Of a stretch of 64,000 bases of DNA, positions 52,300 through 61,914 are shown piece after piece. A program made the translations under genes and the position numbers. The stretch is from an uncultured Eubacteriales bacterium. Lineage in GTDB: Bacteria > Bacillota > Clostridia > Oscillospirales > Oscillospiraceae. The DNA is taken from the NCBI GenBank assembly GCA_900321275.1, contig ONVI01000001.1, positions 62,001 to 126,000 on the forward strand. Direction: 5' to 3'. How positions within the stretch are numbered: position 1 is the stretch's first letter; the number at the start of each line of letters is the position of its first letter. Under the pieces are notes generated by a model. The model was not told the origin of the DNA. It did not search any database and saw nothing but the letters and a program-made list of their open reading frames with translations.

Positions 52300-55161
52300 A
52301 TGAAGAGGATGCTGAAAAAGAACATCGCCATACTGCTCTGCCTCTGCCTTTGCCTGAGTCTGTTTCCCGCGGCATATGCCGGGGGGGACGTTCCGGCCGA
52401 ACCTGACGGGGGAGCGGATGTTTACGAACAGGTGCTGACAGAAACGGGCGAGGCGCTGCCGGAGATCGAAGATCGTCTGATAGACGAAGAGATAGTTCTG
52501 GACTACCCCGAGGTCGAGACGCTGTATGAAGAGGATCCGGGCGAAGGAGAGATCCCGGAAGAAACGGCGGATGCCGTTCGGGAGACGCTGCCGGAGGAGG
52601 AAAACCTGTCCGGTAAGCTGGGAACAGCGTTCGCGGGCATTTCGATTCCCCAGATCGAACAGAACGAAATCCCGGAAAGCACAACGCGCCGGTCGTATGT
52701 GAGCGCAGCGTCCGCCCTGCTTACGGCGGAAAGCTTTCGTGACGGCCTTTGCCCTGTCCTGTTCTATACCGAGAAGGGCTATGATCTGATCGGCCTCGTT
52801 GTCGCGGACGGCGCGGGAAAAGTGCTTGAGCCTGCCGCGACGGACGGCGGCTGGACTTATCTGCTTGCCCCCGGCGCGTATACATACCGCTACCATGATG
52901 ACCGCGCGATCTTTGCCGATATCGGGGAGACCGCGTTCACGGTCGATGGTGCGCTGGAGATTGCGCTTGACCTCACGGCGGCGTTCGCGAATGATTTTGT
53001 CTTCTCCCTTGAAATCAACCCTCTCTATGATGACATCCTGGATGCGTCAGCGCTGGAAGTGTCGGACGAGGTGCGGGAGGAAACGCTGGATGCCATGACA
53101 CAGCAGCGCCTGGCCGAGGCCGAAGGCGGGCGGAGGCTCATGCTGCGCGCTGCACCTACCCCGGCGCAGCAGGTTCGCAGCAACCTGGTCGCGCGCGTGG
53201 AACAAACGCCGTTCTCCTTTTACAGCGACGAGCAGTGGGGATGGAATGATCTTAATAATACATTCCAGGAGATCGCGGACGAAGCGCTTCAGCATACCGG
53301 AAATCATTGGGAGGGAGATACCCTCCACTGGATTTATTCAGCTTCCGGAACCTATCACCCTGATACGCTGGACGGGCTGAACGTATTTGACAGTGAAAAA
53401 AACCAGTATCGTCATGATTTCACAGTCGTTTTTCTGCTCCGCACAACAGCCGCCCAGGAACAGGCTGTATGCAGTGCGGTGGAGAGTATGGCTGCCGGAT
53501 TCCATGACATGAGCGAGTACCAGAAGGCTTTCGCAATCAACCAGTGGCTGTACCAGAACGTCAATTACGACTATGCGCATGAGAAAGACAAAACGTATCA
53601 GCCGCAATACACGGATTATGCCGCACTGTTTGACAGGATCGCCGTGTGCCAGGGCTTTGCAATTACATTTTACCGTATCGCTTTGGCCGCGGGACTCAGC
53701 GCGCGTGTGGTCACGAGCACGTCCATGGGACACGCGTGGAATATCGTGAGTATTGACGGCGTCTGGTATGAGCTGGATTCCACCTGGGACTCCAACCGGC
53801 GTGAAAGCGGAACCCAGCTCAGTCAGCTGCCGCATTACTTCCTGCGCGGCAGTACCTGGTGGTCTACAGGACACGGCAACGGTGGGATCGGTGATCAGTT
53901 CGATCCCGACAATACAAAATACTATGATCCGAGCTTTGACGCCTATTCGCTCTCCCAGGCGGATTACACACCGGAGGAGCCGAAGACATATATCGTCTCC
54001 TACAACGCGAACGGCGGCGACAGCGCGCCCGGCAGCCAGGTGAAGATCCATGGCACGGATTTGACCCTGACCACGGAGCGGCCCACCCGCGCAGATCCTC
54101 CGGAAACAAGGTATTATCTGACGCTTAACGGAAACGGCGGTACGCTTAAAACAAAGGACGAGCAGACTGTCACGTCAATCCGTTATTATCGGGATTTTAC
54201 GGGGAAATACGGTCTTCTCCGCTGGAATACCGAGAGCGACGGAACCGGAACAAATTACAGCCCCGGCGGCCTCTATTCCGAGGACGCGAGTGTGGAACTG
54301 TTTGCCATATGGGGAAGAACCTATCCGCATCTATCGCTCAAAACGCTCTCCGTGCCGACGCGTGAGGGCTACCGCTTCATAGGTTGGGGAGAGACCAGCA
54401 CCGCGACGACAATTGTCGAAGATAACTATTCCATGAGGTCGAATCCGACGCTCTATGCCGTGTGGGAGGCAAATACTTACACTGTCTCCTATGACGCGAA
54501 CGGCGGCGAGAACGCACCCACGGCGCAAACCAAGACCCATGATGTCCCGCTTCCCATCACGTCTGCCCAGCCGACCCGCGCGGCAGCGAGCGAAACGATC
54601 ACCGTCAGCTTTGACGGAAACGGCAGCGGCACAGCCCCGGCGCCAATCCAAGTTGGGCAGACGAAAGCCTATGCTTTCAAAAACTGGAACACAAAGGCAG
54701 ACGGCACCGGAACGGAATACGCGTCCAACGCGCCATATATTGCCAATGAGGATGCAACGCTCTATGCGCAGTGGGATGAGAGCGTTACGACCTCACCGGA
54801 GACGATTCAGCTCCCCACGTCGACGCGCGCGGGATACTACTTCGCAGGCTGGGGGACGAGCCCTGACGCCGCGACGGGTATTACCGGTGAATACAAGCCG
54901 ACGAAGGATACGATGCTTTACGCCGTGTGGGTACAGCCCGACTTCGTCATGCCGGACTTCCTGACGGACATTGAGGAGGAGGCCTTTGCGGGCTGCGCGT
55001 TCACCTTCGTGAAGCTCTCAGAGAATACGGCGACTGTCGGTCCCCGTGCCTTCGCCGACTGCCCGAATCTCAAATACATCTATATCCCGGCGGAGACGAC
55101 GGTCGATCCCACCGCTTTTGAGAATGTCGAGGGCCTGACTGTTTTCAGACCGGCCGCGTAA
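52300..55161 (+). CDS. Large secreted transglutaminase-like/InlB-repeat surface protein
   Basis: 953 residues. Signal peptide 1-25 (ending AYA), acidic N-terminal region (~28-120), a beta domain (~140-260), and a transglutaminase-like core with Cys450 in RIAVCQGFAITFYR, His478 in MGHAWNIVSIDG and Asp493 in WYELDSTWD. At least four InlB-type B-repeats follow (~565-870; patterns YIVSYNANGGDSAPG, YTVSYDANGGENAPT, 'TVSFDGNGSGTAPAP'), and a short BspA/LRR-like piece ends it (~885-953, IEEEAFAGCAFTFVKL). No LPxTG anchor. Start 52300 has GGGGGA six bases ahead. Probably a peptide-processing or adhesion surface protein. Confidence 0.85.
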   Translation: MKRMLKKNIAILLCLCLCLSLFPAAYAGGDVPAEPDGGADVYEQVLTETGEALPEIEDRLIDEEIVLDYPEVETLYEEDPGEGEIPEETADAVRETLPEEENLSGKLGTAFAGISIPQIEQNEIPESTTRRSYVSAASALLTAESFRDGLCPVLFYTEKGYDLIGLVVADGAGKVLEPAATDGGWTYLLAPGAYTYRYHDDRAIFADIGETAFTVDGALEIALDLTAAFANDFVFSLEINPLYDDILDASALEVSDEVREETLDAMTQQRLAEAEGGRRLMLRAAPTPAQQVRSNLVARVEQTPFSFYSDEQWGWNDLNNTFQEIADEALQHTGNHWEGDTLHWIYSASGTYHPDTLDGLNVFDSEKNQYRHDFTVVFLLRTTAAQEQAVCSAVESMAAGFHDMSEYQKAFAINQWLYQNVNYDYAHEKDKTYQPQYTDYAALFDRIAVCQGFAITFYRIALAAGLSARVVTSTSMGHAWNIVSIDGVWYELDSTWDSNRRESGTQLSQLPHYFLRGSTWWSTGHGNGGIGDQFDPDNTKYYDPSFDAYSLSQADYTPEEPKTYIVSYNANGGDSAPGSQVKIHGTDLTLTTERPTRADPPETRYYLTLNGNGGTLKTKDEQTVTSIRYYRDFTGKYGLLRWNTESDGTGTNYSPGGLYSEDASVELFAIWGRTYPHLSLKTLSVPTREGYRFIGWGETSTATTIVEDNYSMRSNPTLYAVWEANTYTVSYDANGGENAPTAQTKTHDVPLPITSAQPTRAAASETITVSFDGNGSGTAPAPIQVGQTKAYAFKNWNTKADGTGTEYASNAPYIANEDATLYAQWDESVTTSPETIQLPTSTRAGYYFAGWGTSPDAATGITGEYKPTKDTMLYAVWVQPDFVMPDFLTDIEEEAFAGCAFTFVKLSENTATVGPRAFADCPNLKYIYIPAETTVDPTAFENVEGLTVFRPAA

Positions 55162-55163
55162 AA

Positions 55164-55216
55164 AGGAAAACCCCATACGATATACGGCACCGTATATCGT
55201 ATGGGGCTTTCCTTTT
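55164..55216. terminator. Strong bidirectional terminator
   Basis: 16-bp perfect stem CCCCATACGATATACG (55171-55186) / CGTATATCGTATGGGG (55191-55206) flanked by AAAGGAAAA and CTTTCCTTTT. Confidence 0.88.
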
Positions 55217-55271
55217 ATGACGCCTCTATGTCAATAGTTGGGGTAGAGCCATTCTTTTTATGCGCTGAGGC

Positions 55272-57548
55272 TTACTTGTTGTTGCGGTAGAAATTGATGA
55301 GGCAGCCGTCGGCGATGATCCGGCGCTCGGGATCGGTCAAGGCCCCGACAGAGCATTTGAACTTCGTCACCGTGCCGTCGGGCTTGACGGCGTACGCAGT
55401 GATGTCGTCGTTCTTCTCGAGGATCGCCTTGCGGATACCGGGCACGAAGATATAGTCGCCCAGTGCGAAGACCTCGGGATTCTGCACGAGGAAGGGCGTC
55501 ATGCCCCAGTTGATGCAGTTGGAGCGGTAGCGCTTCGTGGCGTACTGCCTGGCGAAGTTTGCAGACGCGCCCATGACGCGCTGGCAGCTTGCCGCCTGCT
55601 CACGCGCGGAGCCGTCGCCGGGCATGTTGGCAAAAATCGTGGAACCGATGTCGGTGCCCTCAGGGTTGACCTTGAGCCCGGCCATCTCGAGCGAGGCGTA
55701 CACGTTCTTGATCTCGTTGGGGAGGCCCTTTCCCGCTCTGCGGTCGCGGTCAGCCTGGCGCAGCACCTTGGAGCGGCTGACGTACTGGGGATCACGTCTT
55801 GACAGGGCAAACTCGCTCAGGCGCTCGGGATTGGAGCGGTAGGATGAGGTCTCGCCGGAGGGGATCAGCTCGTCAGTCGTGGTGACGGGGTCGGTGATGT
55901 AGGAGCAGACCTTGACCAGCAGATCGTCCGTCAGGGCGGGCATCTCGGGCCAGTCCTTGATATTCGGGCCGAACTTGAGTTCATGGTCGGGCTCAGCCTT
56001 GCCCCAGCCGTTATAGACGCGCTTTTCGTAAATGCCCTTGTCAAACGCATAGGCGGGATTGGTGTACTCCACGTCCAGATCCGTGGCGGCGGTCAGCCTG
56101 CCGCCGTTGGCAGCGGTCGCGGCGATGGAACGCGCGTCCATGAGGGCGACGGCGCTGATCTGCCCCTCGCCGGGCTTGGAGCCCTCGCGGTTCGGGAAGT
56201 TGCGCGTAGTGTGGCGGATGGAGAATTCGCCGTTTGCCGGGGTGTCGCCCGCGCCGAAGCAGGGGCCGCAGAAGCACTCGCGCATGATGGCACCCGCGGA
56301 GATCAGATCAAAGGCGCGGCCGTTCTTGACCAGCGCAGAGAGGGCGGGCATGGAGCCGGGATAGACGTTCAGGCTGAACGCGCCGTTGCCGCAGGACTTG
56401 CCTCTGAGAATGTCCGCCGCGGCGCAGATGTTGTCGAAGGTGCCGCCGGAGCAGCCCGCGATCTCGCCCTGCTCGACCCAGATGCCGCCGTCGTGGTACT
56501 TGGACACGAGATCCATGGTCACGCCCTTGAGCTGCCTGTTGGCCTGCTCCTGCACGGCGTGGAGGATGTCCGCGGCGTTTTCCTGCAGCTCGTGGATGGT
56601 GTAGGTGTTCGACGGGTGCATGGGCATAGCGATGGTGCACTCCACGGTGGAGAGATCGACATAGACGCAGCCGTCGTAGTACGCGACCCCGGCGGGATCG
56701 AGCTTTTTGTATGCTTCGGGACGGCCGTGGGTGTCGAAGTAGCCCTTGGTCTTCTCGTCGGTGACCCAGATGGAGGACCAGCAGGTGGTCTCGGTGGTCA
56801 TGACGTCGATGGCGTTGCGGTACTCGATGGGCAGATTGGCAATGCCGGGGCCGACAAACTCCATGGCCTTGTTCTTGACATAGCCGTTTTTATAGACAGC
56901 GCCGATGATGGACAGCGCCACGTCCTGCGGACCGACGCCGGGTTTCGGAGCGCCGGTGAGGTAAATCGCGACGATGCCGGGGTAGGCAAAGTCGTAGGTG
57001 CGGCCGAGAAGCTGCTTGGCAAGCTCGCCGCCGCCCTCGCCGATGGCCATGTTGCCCAGCGCGCCGTAGCGGGTGTGGGAGTCGGAGCCGAGGATCATCC
57101 TGCCGCAGCCGGCCATCATCTCACGGTTGTAGGAGTGGATGTTGGCGAGGTTCGTAGGGACGTAGATCCCGCCATACTTGTGGGCGGCGGAGAGGGCAAA
57201 CTTATGGTCGTCCTCGTTGATGGTGCCGCCGACGGCACAGAGGGAGTTGTGGCAGTTGGTGAGCACGTAGGGCAGCGGGAACTCGGTCATGCCGGAGGCG
57301 CGGGCTGTCTGGATGATGCCGACGTAGGTGATGTCGTGGCTGGTCATGGAGTCGAACTTCAGGCGGAGCTGCTCCATGCTGTCGCTCTGGTTATGGGCCT
57401 TGATGATGCTGTAGGCCATGGTGCCCTTTTTGGCCTCTTCCTTATCGGCCGGCTTGCCGGTGAGGGCCTGCACCTTCGCTGCTTCCGCTTCGGGGACGAT
57501 CTCGACGCCGTTTACCAGATAAACGCCGCCGTCGTAAAGCTTGACCAT
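55272..57548 (-). CDS. Aconitase-family hydratase (YbhJ type)
   Basis: 758 residues, matching the length of E. coli YbhJ-type putative hydratases. Aconitase landmarks: '[24 protein letters not shown]', the iron-sulfur cysteines in [11 protein letters not shown] and [11 protein letters not shown], and a swivel domain with '[14 protein letters not shown]'. It likely carries a [4Fe-4S] cluster and hydrates or dehydrates a tri- or dicarboxylate. It is the last gene of the minus-strand block that begins with a tricarboxylate transporter, so imported acid may be its substrate. It is not a housekeeping aconitase by length or wording; exact substrate unknown. Confidence 0.85.
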   Translation of the reverse strand: MVKLYDGGVYLVNGVEIVPEAEAAKVQALTGKPADKEEAKKGTMAYSIIKAHNQSDSMEQLRLKFDSMTSHDITYVGIIQTARASGMTEFPLPYVLTNCHNSLCAVGGTINEDDHKFALSAAHKYGGIYVPTNLANIHSYNREMMAGCGRMILGSDSHTRYGALGNMAIGEGGGELAKQLLGRTYDFAYPGIVAIYLTGAPKPGVGPQDVALSIIGAVYKNGYVKNKAMEFVGPGIANLPIEYRNAIDVMTTETTCWSSIWVTDEKTKGYFDTHGRPEAYKKLDPAGVAYYDGCVYVDLSTVECTIAMPMHPSNTYTIHELQENAADILHAVQEQANRQLKGVTMDLVSKYHDGGIWVEQGEIAGCSGGTFDNICAAADILRGKSCGNGAFSLNVYPGSMPALSALVKNGRAFDLISAGAIMRECFCGPCFGAGDTPANGEFSIRHTTRNFPNREGSKPGEGQISAVALMDARSIAATAANGGRLTAATDLDVEYTNPAYAFDKGIYEKRVYNGWGKAEPDHELKFGPNIKDWPEMPALTDDLLVKVCSYITDPVTTTDELIPSGETSSYRSNPERLSEFALSRRDPQYVSRSKVLRQADRDRRAGKGLPNEIKNVYASLEMAGLKVNPEGTDIGSTIFANMPGDGSAREQAASCQRVMGASANFARQYATKRYRSNCINWGMTPFLVQNPEVFALGDYIFVPGIRKAILEKNDDITAYAVKPDGTVTKFKCSVGALTDPERRIIADGCLINFYRNNK

Positions 57549-57614
57549 TGGTTAGTTTCCTCCTCGTCTATTATATGAATATGAAAAATGCAGAATGATT
57601 GTTGTCTGAAACGC

Positions 57615-58172
57615 TTAAACCGGATATGCCGCTTCGAGCCCGCAGAGGACGATCCCCAGCGCCGCGGCCAGGATGATGGTCTTCGGGACGCTCCACTTGA
57701 AGCGGATCAGCACCACAAGCGAAACAATGCCGATCGCCACAGCCGGCCAGGACAGGAAGCCGAACAGCGGCCCGGCGTAGTTGGTCACGCATTGCTGAAG
57801 AATCACGGAGACGATCATTCCGATGCATACCGGGCGGATGCCGTACAGCGCTTCCCCCATCAGCCTGTTTTTCTTGAATTTCTCCAAAAACATGGCTGAC
57901 AGCATCGTCAGCGTCAGAGACGGGAACAGGACGCCGAGAGACGCGGCAAACGCGCCGGCCATTCCCGCTGTCCTTGCCCCGGCAAAGGTGGCGCAGTTGA
58001 GCCCCAGCGGGCCGGGAGTCATCTCCGCGATGGCCACGATATCCGCCACCTCCGAGGCGGTCATCCAGCCGTGGGACAGCATCTGGTCGTTAATGAGCGG
58101 GATCATGCTCATGCCGCCGAAGCTGGTGAAACCGATCATCAGAAAGGAGAGAAACAGTTCAAGCAAGATCAC
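57615..58172 (-). CDS. Chromate transporter-family protein, half 2
   Basis: 185-residue ChrA-type half transporter. The family signature near the N terminus is GFTSFGGMSMIPLI, and it continues 'VADIVAIAEMTPGPLGLNCATFAG', then further membrane helices. It works with the neighbouring half (14-base overlap) as a two-subunit transporter. In anaerobes without chromate pressure the natural substrate of such pairs is unclear; another oxyanion or carboxylate is possible given the locus. Confidence 0.88.
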   Translation of the reverse strand: MILLELFLSFLMIGFTSFGGMSMIPLINDQMLSHGWMTASEVADIVAIAEMTPGPLGLNCATFAGARTAGMAGAFAASLGVLFPSLTLTMLSAMFLEKFKKNRLMGEALYGIRPVCIGMIVSVILQQCVTNYAGPLFGFLSWPAVAIGIVSLVVLIRFKWSVPKTIILAAALGIVLCGLEAAYPV

Positions 58173-58722
58173 GTCTGCTTCTCACCTCCTGATAGATAAG
58201 CCCCGCCGCCGCGCCGAGCAGCACGATCAGCACATTGTTGAGCGTCGTAAACTGACACAGGCAGAAGGCGCAGATCGCAACAAGATAACAGAAAACATCC
58301 TTCAGCCCGGATTTCAGCAGCTTCAGCAGCGCACTCAGAATAATGGGCGCCACCGCCGCGCGCACACCGATCATGGCCCGGGACACATAGAGATTGTCCT
58401 TCACCATATCATAGAGAACCACTACGCCCAGCATGATGATTACCGGCGGAATGGTGATACCGGCCAGCGCCGCCAGCGCGCCGGGAATACCGGCCGCGTG
58501 ATAACCGAATAAAATGCTCACATTGCCGATCATGAGTCCCGGTGTGGAGCGGCCGACAGAGGTGAAGTCCAGAAGCTCCTCATCCGTGATCCAGTGCTCT
58601 TTTTCCACGTATTCCTTCTGCATCTGGGCTACAATGCTCCAGCCGCCGCCGAAGGTAAAGCAGCCGAATTTCAAAAACGTTTTGAAGATGGACAGTGCCC
58701 TGGCTGTCTGTTGTTTCATCAT
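58159..58722 (-). CDS. Chromate transporter-family protein, half 1
   Basis: 187-residue ChrA-type half. 'FLKFGCFTFGGGWSIVAQMQ' and 'EELLDFTSVGRSTPGLMIGNV' are the matching signature blocks, followed by about four more helices. Start at the first of two ATGs (58722), overlapping the yhcH stop. Overlaps the second half by 14 bases, so both are made together. Confidence 0.88.
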   Translation of the reverse strand: MMKQQTARALSIFKTFLKFGCFTFGGGWSIVAQMQKEYVEKEHWITDEELLDFTSVGRSTPGLMIGNVSILFGYHAAGIPGALAALAGITIPPVIIMLGVVVLYDMVKDNLYVSRAMIGVRAAVAPIILSALLKLLKSGLKDVFCYLVAICAFCLCQFTTLNNVLIVLLGAAAGLIYQEVRSRRDLA

Positions 58723-59171
58723 AGCCGTACAGAGAACGCTTCCGGGCACGGTACCTTCACGACCCACTTGACCACGCCGCCCTCGGCGCCGTCAATTCTG
58801 CCGGCAACCATGTGGGCTTCTCCGGGAAAGATCGCACAGAAGCAGCCCGCTTCCAGCACGACCGCGCTTCCCTGCGGCATGCCGTCGAGCTTGCGCCCGT
58901 CCGCGCCGTTCGGCAGCGCTTCGGCCGGTGTAAGACGCTCCGGGGGGCAGATATGGATCGCCTCCGCCCCGTCTGTTGCCATCATCAGGTCGATGGTGTG
59001 TCCGTGTACCTCAAAGCGGCGCTTTAAGTCCTCCTTGAGAGCATAGCTTTTTTCACGCACTTCATAAGGGGCGCGCTCAGGGGCCTGCGCCGCAAACGCC
59101 GCCGCAATCTGTCCGGCGTCGGGAATCAGCCCTTCATACAGGGGCAGGCGGGAAATGCTGTCGATAATCAT
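58719..59171 (-). CDS. YhcH/YjgK/YiaL family protein
   Basis: 150-residue cupin-like barrel protein (DUF386). It begins MIIDSISRLPLYEGLIP, with the central RRFEVHGHTIDLMMATDGAEAIH and the metal-site-like FCAIFPGEAHMV. Members accompany carbohydrate and sialic-acid operons (EbgC and YhcH group) and are thought to act on sugar anomers or sugar acids. Its presence next to chromate-family halves and a hydratase hints that the locus handles a hydroxy- or sugar-derived acid. Confidence 0.87.
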   Translation of the reverse strand: MIIDSISRLPLYEGLIPDAGQIAAAFAAQAPERAPYEVREKSYALKEDLKRRFEVHGHTIDLMMATDGAEAIHICPPERLTPAEALPNGADGRKLDGMPQGSAVVLEAGCFCAIFPGEAHMVAGRIDGAEGGVVKWVVKVPCPEAFSVRL

Positions 59172-59266
59172 AGAATCACGCTCTTTTTTCAGGGTGTTTT
59201 ACATGCGTTCCGGGGCGCCGTATGCCTCCTCCAGGTTGCAGTTGAAAAATAATCTCCTATATTGCC

Positions 59267-59653
59267 TCATTTTGCGGATTTCTTAAATGGATAATTATAC
59301 GCCCCGGCAAGGGTGCAGTGCAGGGCGACGACCGTATCCCCGGGCACGGGAAACGGCACGCTTCCCGAGACGGCGGGCAGCGTGTTCTCCGACGAAATGT
59401 TGATGCCGCTTTTATACTTCAGCGCCGTCTCCGTGGGTGGGAATGCCAGTACAAAATCATCCCCCTCGCGCAGATCCCTGGCAGCGCCGCGGGGCATGGA
59501 GAAGCTGATCATCGGATTGCGCTTGATATTCAGCCAGGTGAACCATTCCGTCAGAATCATGTCCGTACTCCCCCGCTCCCCTTTCAGGCAGAGCACACAG
59601 GCGCTGCGGGGCGGGGCATAAGAGAAGGCTTCCGAAACGCTGATGGATTTCAT
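59267..59653 (-). CDS. Short flavin-reductase-like FMN-binding protein
   Basis: 128 residues, shorter than the usual 160-190 of the family. The split-barrel pattern is recognisable: SACVLCLKGERGSTDMILTEWFTWLNIKRNPMI, then ISFSMPRGAARDLREGDDFVLAF. The C-terminal part with HCTLAGAYNYPF replaces the family's dimer extension. It lies just downstream of the TctA terminator. May be a minimal flavin reductase; truncation cannot be excluded, but the frame is clean. Confidence 0.62.
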   Translation of the reverse strand: MKSISVSEAFSYAPPRSACVLCLKGERGSTDMILTEWFTWLNIKRNPMISFSMPRGAARDLREGDDFVLAFPPTETALKYKSGINISSENTLPAVSGSVPFPVPGDTVVALHCTLAGAYNYPFKKSAK

Positions 59654-59671
59654 GATAACTCCTTTGCAAAC

Positions 59672-59722
59672 GAAAACGCCCCCGGAAGCCCGCGAAAGCA
59701 GGCCTCCACGGGGCGCTTTTTT
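59672..59722 (-). terminator. Terminator of the tct operon
   Basis: Long imperfect stem: AAAACGCCCCCGGAAGCCCGC pairs with GCAGGCCTCCACGGGGCGCTTTT; on the minus strand the 3' arm leads into GGGGGCGTTTTCG. Confidence 0.75.
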
Positions 59723-59730
59723 AACATGGA

Positions 59731-61278
59731 TTATGCGGATTTCTTTTTCTTAAGCAGCGGCATATAGAGGGGGCTGAGCAGCATCAGGATGCAGATGGTC
59801 ATGACGACCGCGGCGATGGGAGTGCCGAAGAGAGCGCCGAAGATCTTCTGCATGATGTCGCTGAAGGTCATGGGTTCGGTGACGATGTGCGCGCCCTGGA
59901 ACGCGAGGGAGAAGTGAGCCTCGCACATGCCGCCGAGCACCAGGCCCAGAACGATGGCCGCGGAGTTGAGGTGCATGTACTTGACAACGATGCCGAAGAT
60001 ACCGGCGATGACCATGACCTTGACGCCGACGAAGCCGCCCTCGGAATAGGAACCGATGGTCGCAAGAAGGAGGATGATCGGCCCGAGGTAGTAGTACGGG
60101 ATCGCGAGGATCTGCGCAAAGACCTTGGCAATGCCGATGGCGACGATGACCATCAGGATGTTGGTGATGATCATGGTGATGAAGGTGGCGGACAGGTACT
60201 CCGGCTGATTGGTCAGGAGCAGGGGGCCCATCTGCACGCCCTTGAGCGCCAGAGCGGAGGCCATAACGGCAGCCGCGTTGCCGCCGGGAATACCCAGGCA
60301 GAGCAGCGGAACCATCGCGCCGCCGGTGGCGGAGTTGTTGGCGGCTTCGGAGGCGGCGATGCCGTCGATGATGCCGGTGCCGAACTTCTCGGGGTACTTG
60401 GAGAGCTTGTTCTCCATGGTGTAGCACATGAAGGAGGCGATGGTGGCGCCTGCGCCGGGCAGAATGCCGACCACGGTGCCGACGATGGAGCAGCGGAGCA
60501 GAACCCACTTGATGCTCCACAGCTCCTGCATGGTGGGCATCTTGGTGTTGACCTTGCCCTTGGTGCCGCCTACGCCGTCCTCGGCGGAGAGGCGCTTCTT
60601 GGCGTTGGTCTGCTTCAAAACCTCGGTCACGGCGAAGAGACCGATGAGCACGGGGATCATCTCCATGCCGGACAGGAGGTTCACCTGGCCGAAGGTCAGG
60701 CGGGCCACGCCTGCCATGGGATCCTGACCGATGCACGCCAGCAGCAGGCCCAGAAGGCCGGAGATGATGGTGGTCAGGATATGGTCGGTGTCAAGCACGA
60801 CCAGAATCGACAGGCCGAGGAAGGTGATGGCGAAGAGGTCGCCCTGACCGAAGGCCAGCGCCGCCTTTGCCAGAGGCTCGGACAGCAGGAACATGACAAG
60901 CGCGGAGAAGAGGCCGCCGACCGCGGAGGCGATCAGCGCCACGCCCAGGGCCTTGCCGGCCTCGCCGCGCTGGGCCATGGGATAGCCGTCAAAGGTGGTG
61001 GGGGCCGAAGAGGGCACGCCGGGGATCTTGAACAGGATCGCGGTGATGGAGCCGCCCGTGATGGACGAGCAGTAGATCGCGACCAGGAAGACAATGGCGG
61101 GCACAGGGCCCATGGTGTAGGTGAAGGTGAGGCCCAGGGCCACGGCCATGGTGGCCGAAACGCCGGGCAGGGCGCCGAAGATGGTGCCCAGGATGATGGC
61201 CAGCACGACCATCAGGAACATGGTGCCGCCGCCCCAGACTGCGCTAAGGCCGGAAGCAAACATTTGACCCAAACTCAT
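59731..61278 (-). CDS. tctA: Tripartite tricarboxylate transporter large permease (TctA)
   Basis: 515 residues, about twelve membrane helices. Typical TctA blocks: ALPGVSATMAVALGLTFTY, 'SSITGGSITAILFKIPGVPSSAPTTFDGYPMAQRGEAGKALG', 'LPGAGATIASFMCYTMENKLSK' and 'GGAMVPLLCLGIPGGNAAAVM' (each quoted in part). It is the pore of a TTT importer for citrate-like acids, working with TctB and the binding protein TctC encoded upstream. Confidence 0.95.
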   Translation of the reverse strand: MSLGQMFASGLSAVWGGGTMFLMVVLAIILGTIFGALPGVSATMAVALGLTFTYTMGPVPAIVFLVAIYCSSITGGSITAILFKIPGVPSSAPTTFDGYPMAQRGEAGKALGVALIASAVGGLFSALVMFLLSEPLAKAALAFGQGDLFAITFLGLSILVVLDTDHILTTIISGLLGLLLACIGQDPMAGVARLTFGQVNLLSGMEMIPVLIGLFAVTEVLKQTNAKKRLSAEDGVGGTKGKVNTKMPTMQELWSIKWVLLRCSIVGTVVGILPGAGATIASFMCYTMENKLSKYPEKFGTGIIDGIAASEAANNSATGGAMVPLLCLGIPGGNAAAVMASALALKGVQMGPLLLTNQPEYLSATFITMIITNILMVIVAIGIAKVFAQILAIPYYYLGPIILLLATIGSYSEGGFVGVKVMVIAGIFGIVVKYMHLNSAAIVLGLVLGGMCEAHFSLAFQGAHIVTEPMTFSDIMQKIFGALFGTPIAAVVMTICILMLLSPLYMPLLKKKKSA

Positions 61279-61292
61279 GTTTCATTTCCTCC

Positions 61293-61814
61293 TTAGAACA
61301 AATTTTCCAGGAACAGGGCGAAGCTGCGCAGGAACGGAATCTCGCCGCGAGGCAGGGTCACGTCCAGCAGGCCGCTGAAGAGGATGTGCATCAGAAGCGC
61401 CACGGCGACAGAGATCAGCGCCATGCGCCAGACCTTCTTTTCACCGAGCAGAAGACCGTAAGAGAACATCAGCAGCGCGGCGGTGACCACGAAGCCCAGC
61501 GTCTCCAGCAACAGGGACGCGGCGATCAGAATGAGCATGCCGATGAACATCTTGGACTTGAAGAATTCCTTGCTGTTGTTCAGAAATGCCTTGAAGGTGA
61601 ACTCGGGATTGCCCTTGTTCTTCTTGATGATTTTATACATATTGACCGCCAGGCAGATCAGCAGAAGAATGATGATCGCCTTGGGCCAGGCGCTGGGGTG
61701 GATGACGTTGGGGTTTTTCAGATAGCTCTTGGGGATTTTGGCCTCGATGACGTGCGTGAAGTACGTATATACCAGAAACACGAACAGGCCGGCGTTGCAG
61801 ATCAGCTCAAACAA
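61293..61814 (-). CDS. tctB: Tripartite tricarboxylate transporter small subunit (TctB)
   Basis: 173-residue membrane protein with four predicted helices: LICNAGLFVFLVYTYF, IIILLLICLAVNMY, 'FIGMLILIAASLLLETLGF' with VVTAALLMFSYGLLLG, and ISVAVALLMHILFSGLLDV ending LPRGEI. The loop between helices 2 and 3 is charged. 14 bases before tctA. Classic TctB length and ending. Confidence 0.9.
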   Translation of the reverse strand: MFELICNAGLFVFLVYTYFTHVIEAKIPKSYLKNPNVIHPSAWPKAIIILLLICLAVNMYKIIKKNKGNPEFTFKAFLNNSKEFFKSKMFIGMLILIAASLLLETLGFVVTAALLMFSYGLLLGEKKVWRMALISVAVALLMHILFSGLLDVTLPRGEIPFLRSFALFLENLF

Positions 61815-61851
61815 AGGACGTCAGCTCCTTTATGTTTTCTTTCAGTGTTGA

Positions 61852-61879
61852 AACGGGGAAGAGGATGCTCTTCCCCGTT
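61852..61879 (-). terminator. Attenuating hairpin between tctC and tctB
   Basis: Perfect 12-bp stem AACGGGGAAGAG (61852-61863) / CTCTTCCCCGTT (61868-61879). The U tract is short, so partial termination or message stabilisation is likely. Confidence 0.7.
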
Positions 61880-61914
61880 CGGTTTTGCCGGATTATTCTG
61901 CTATGTCGAAAGAA

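Noticed and set aside
59267..59653. Flavin-reductase-like gene as a pseudogene
   Set aside because: Short, but the frame is clean with a normal start and stop and no remnant of the missing part lies next to it.
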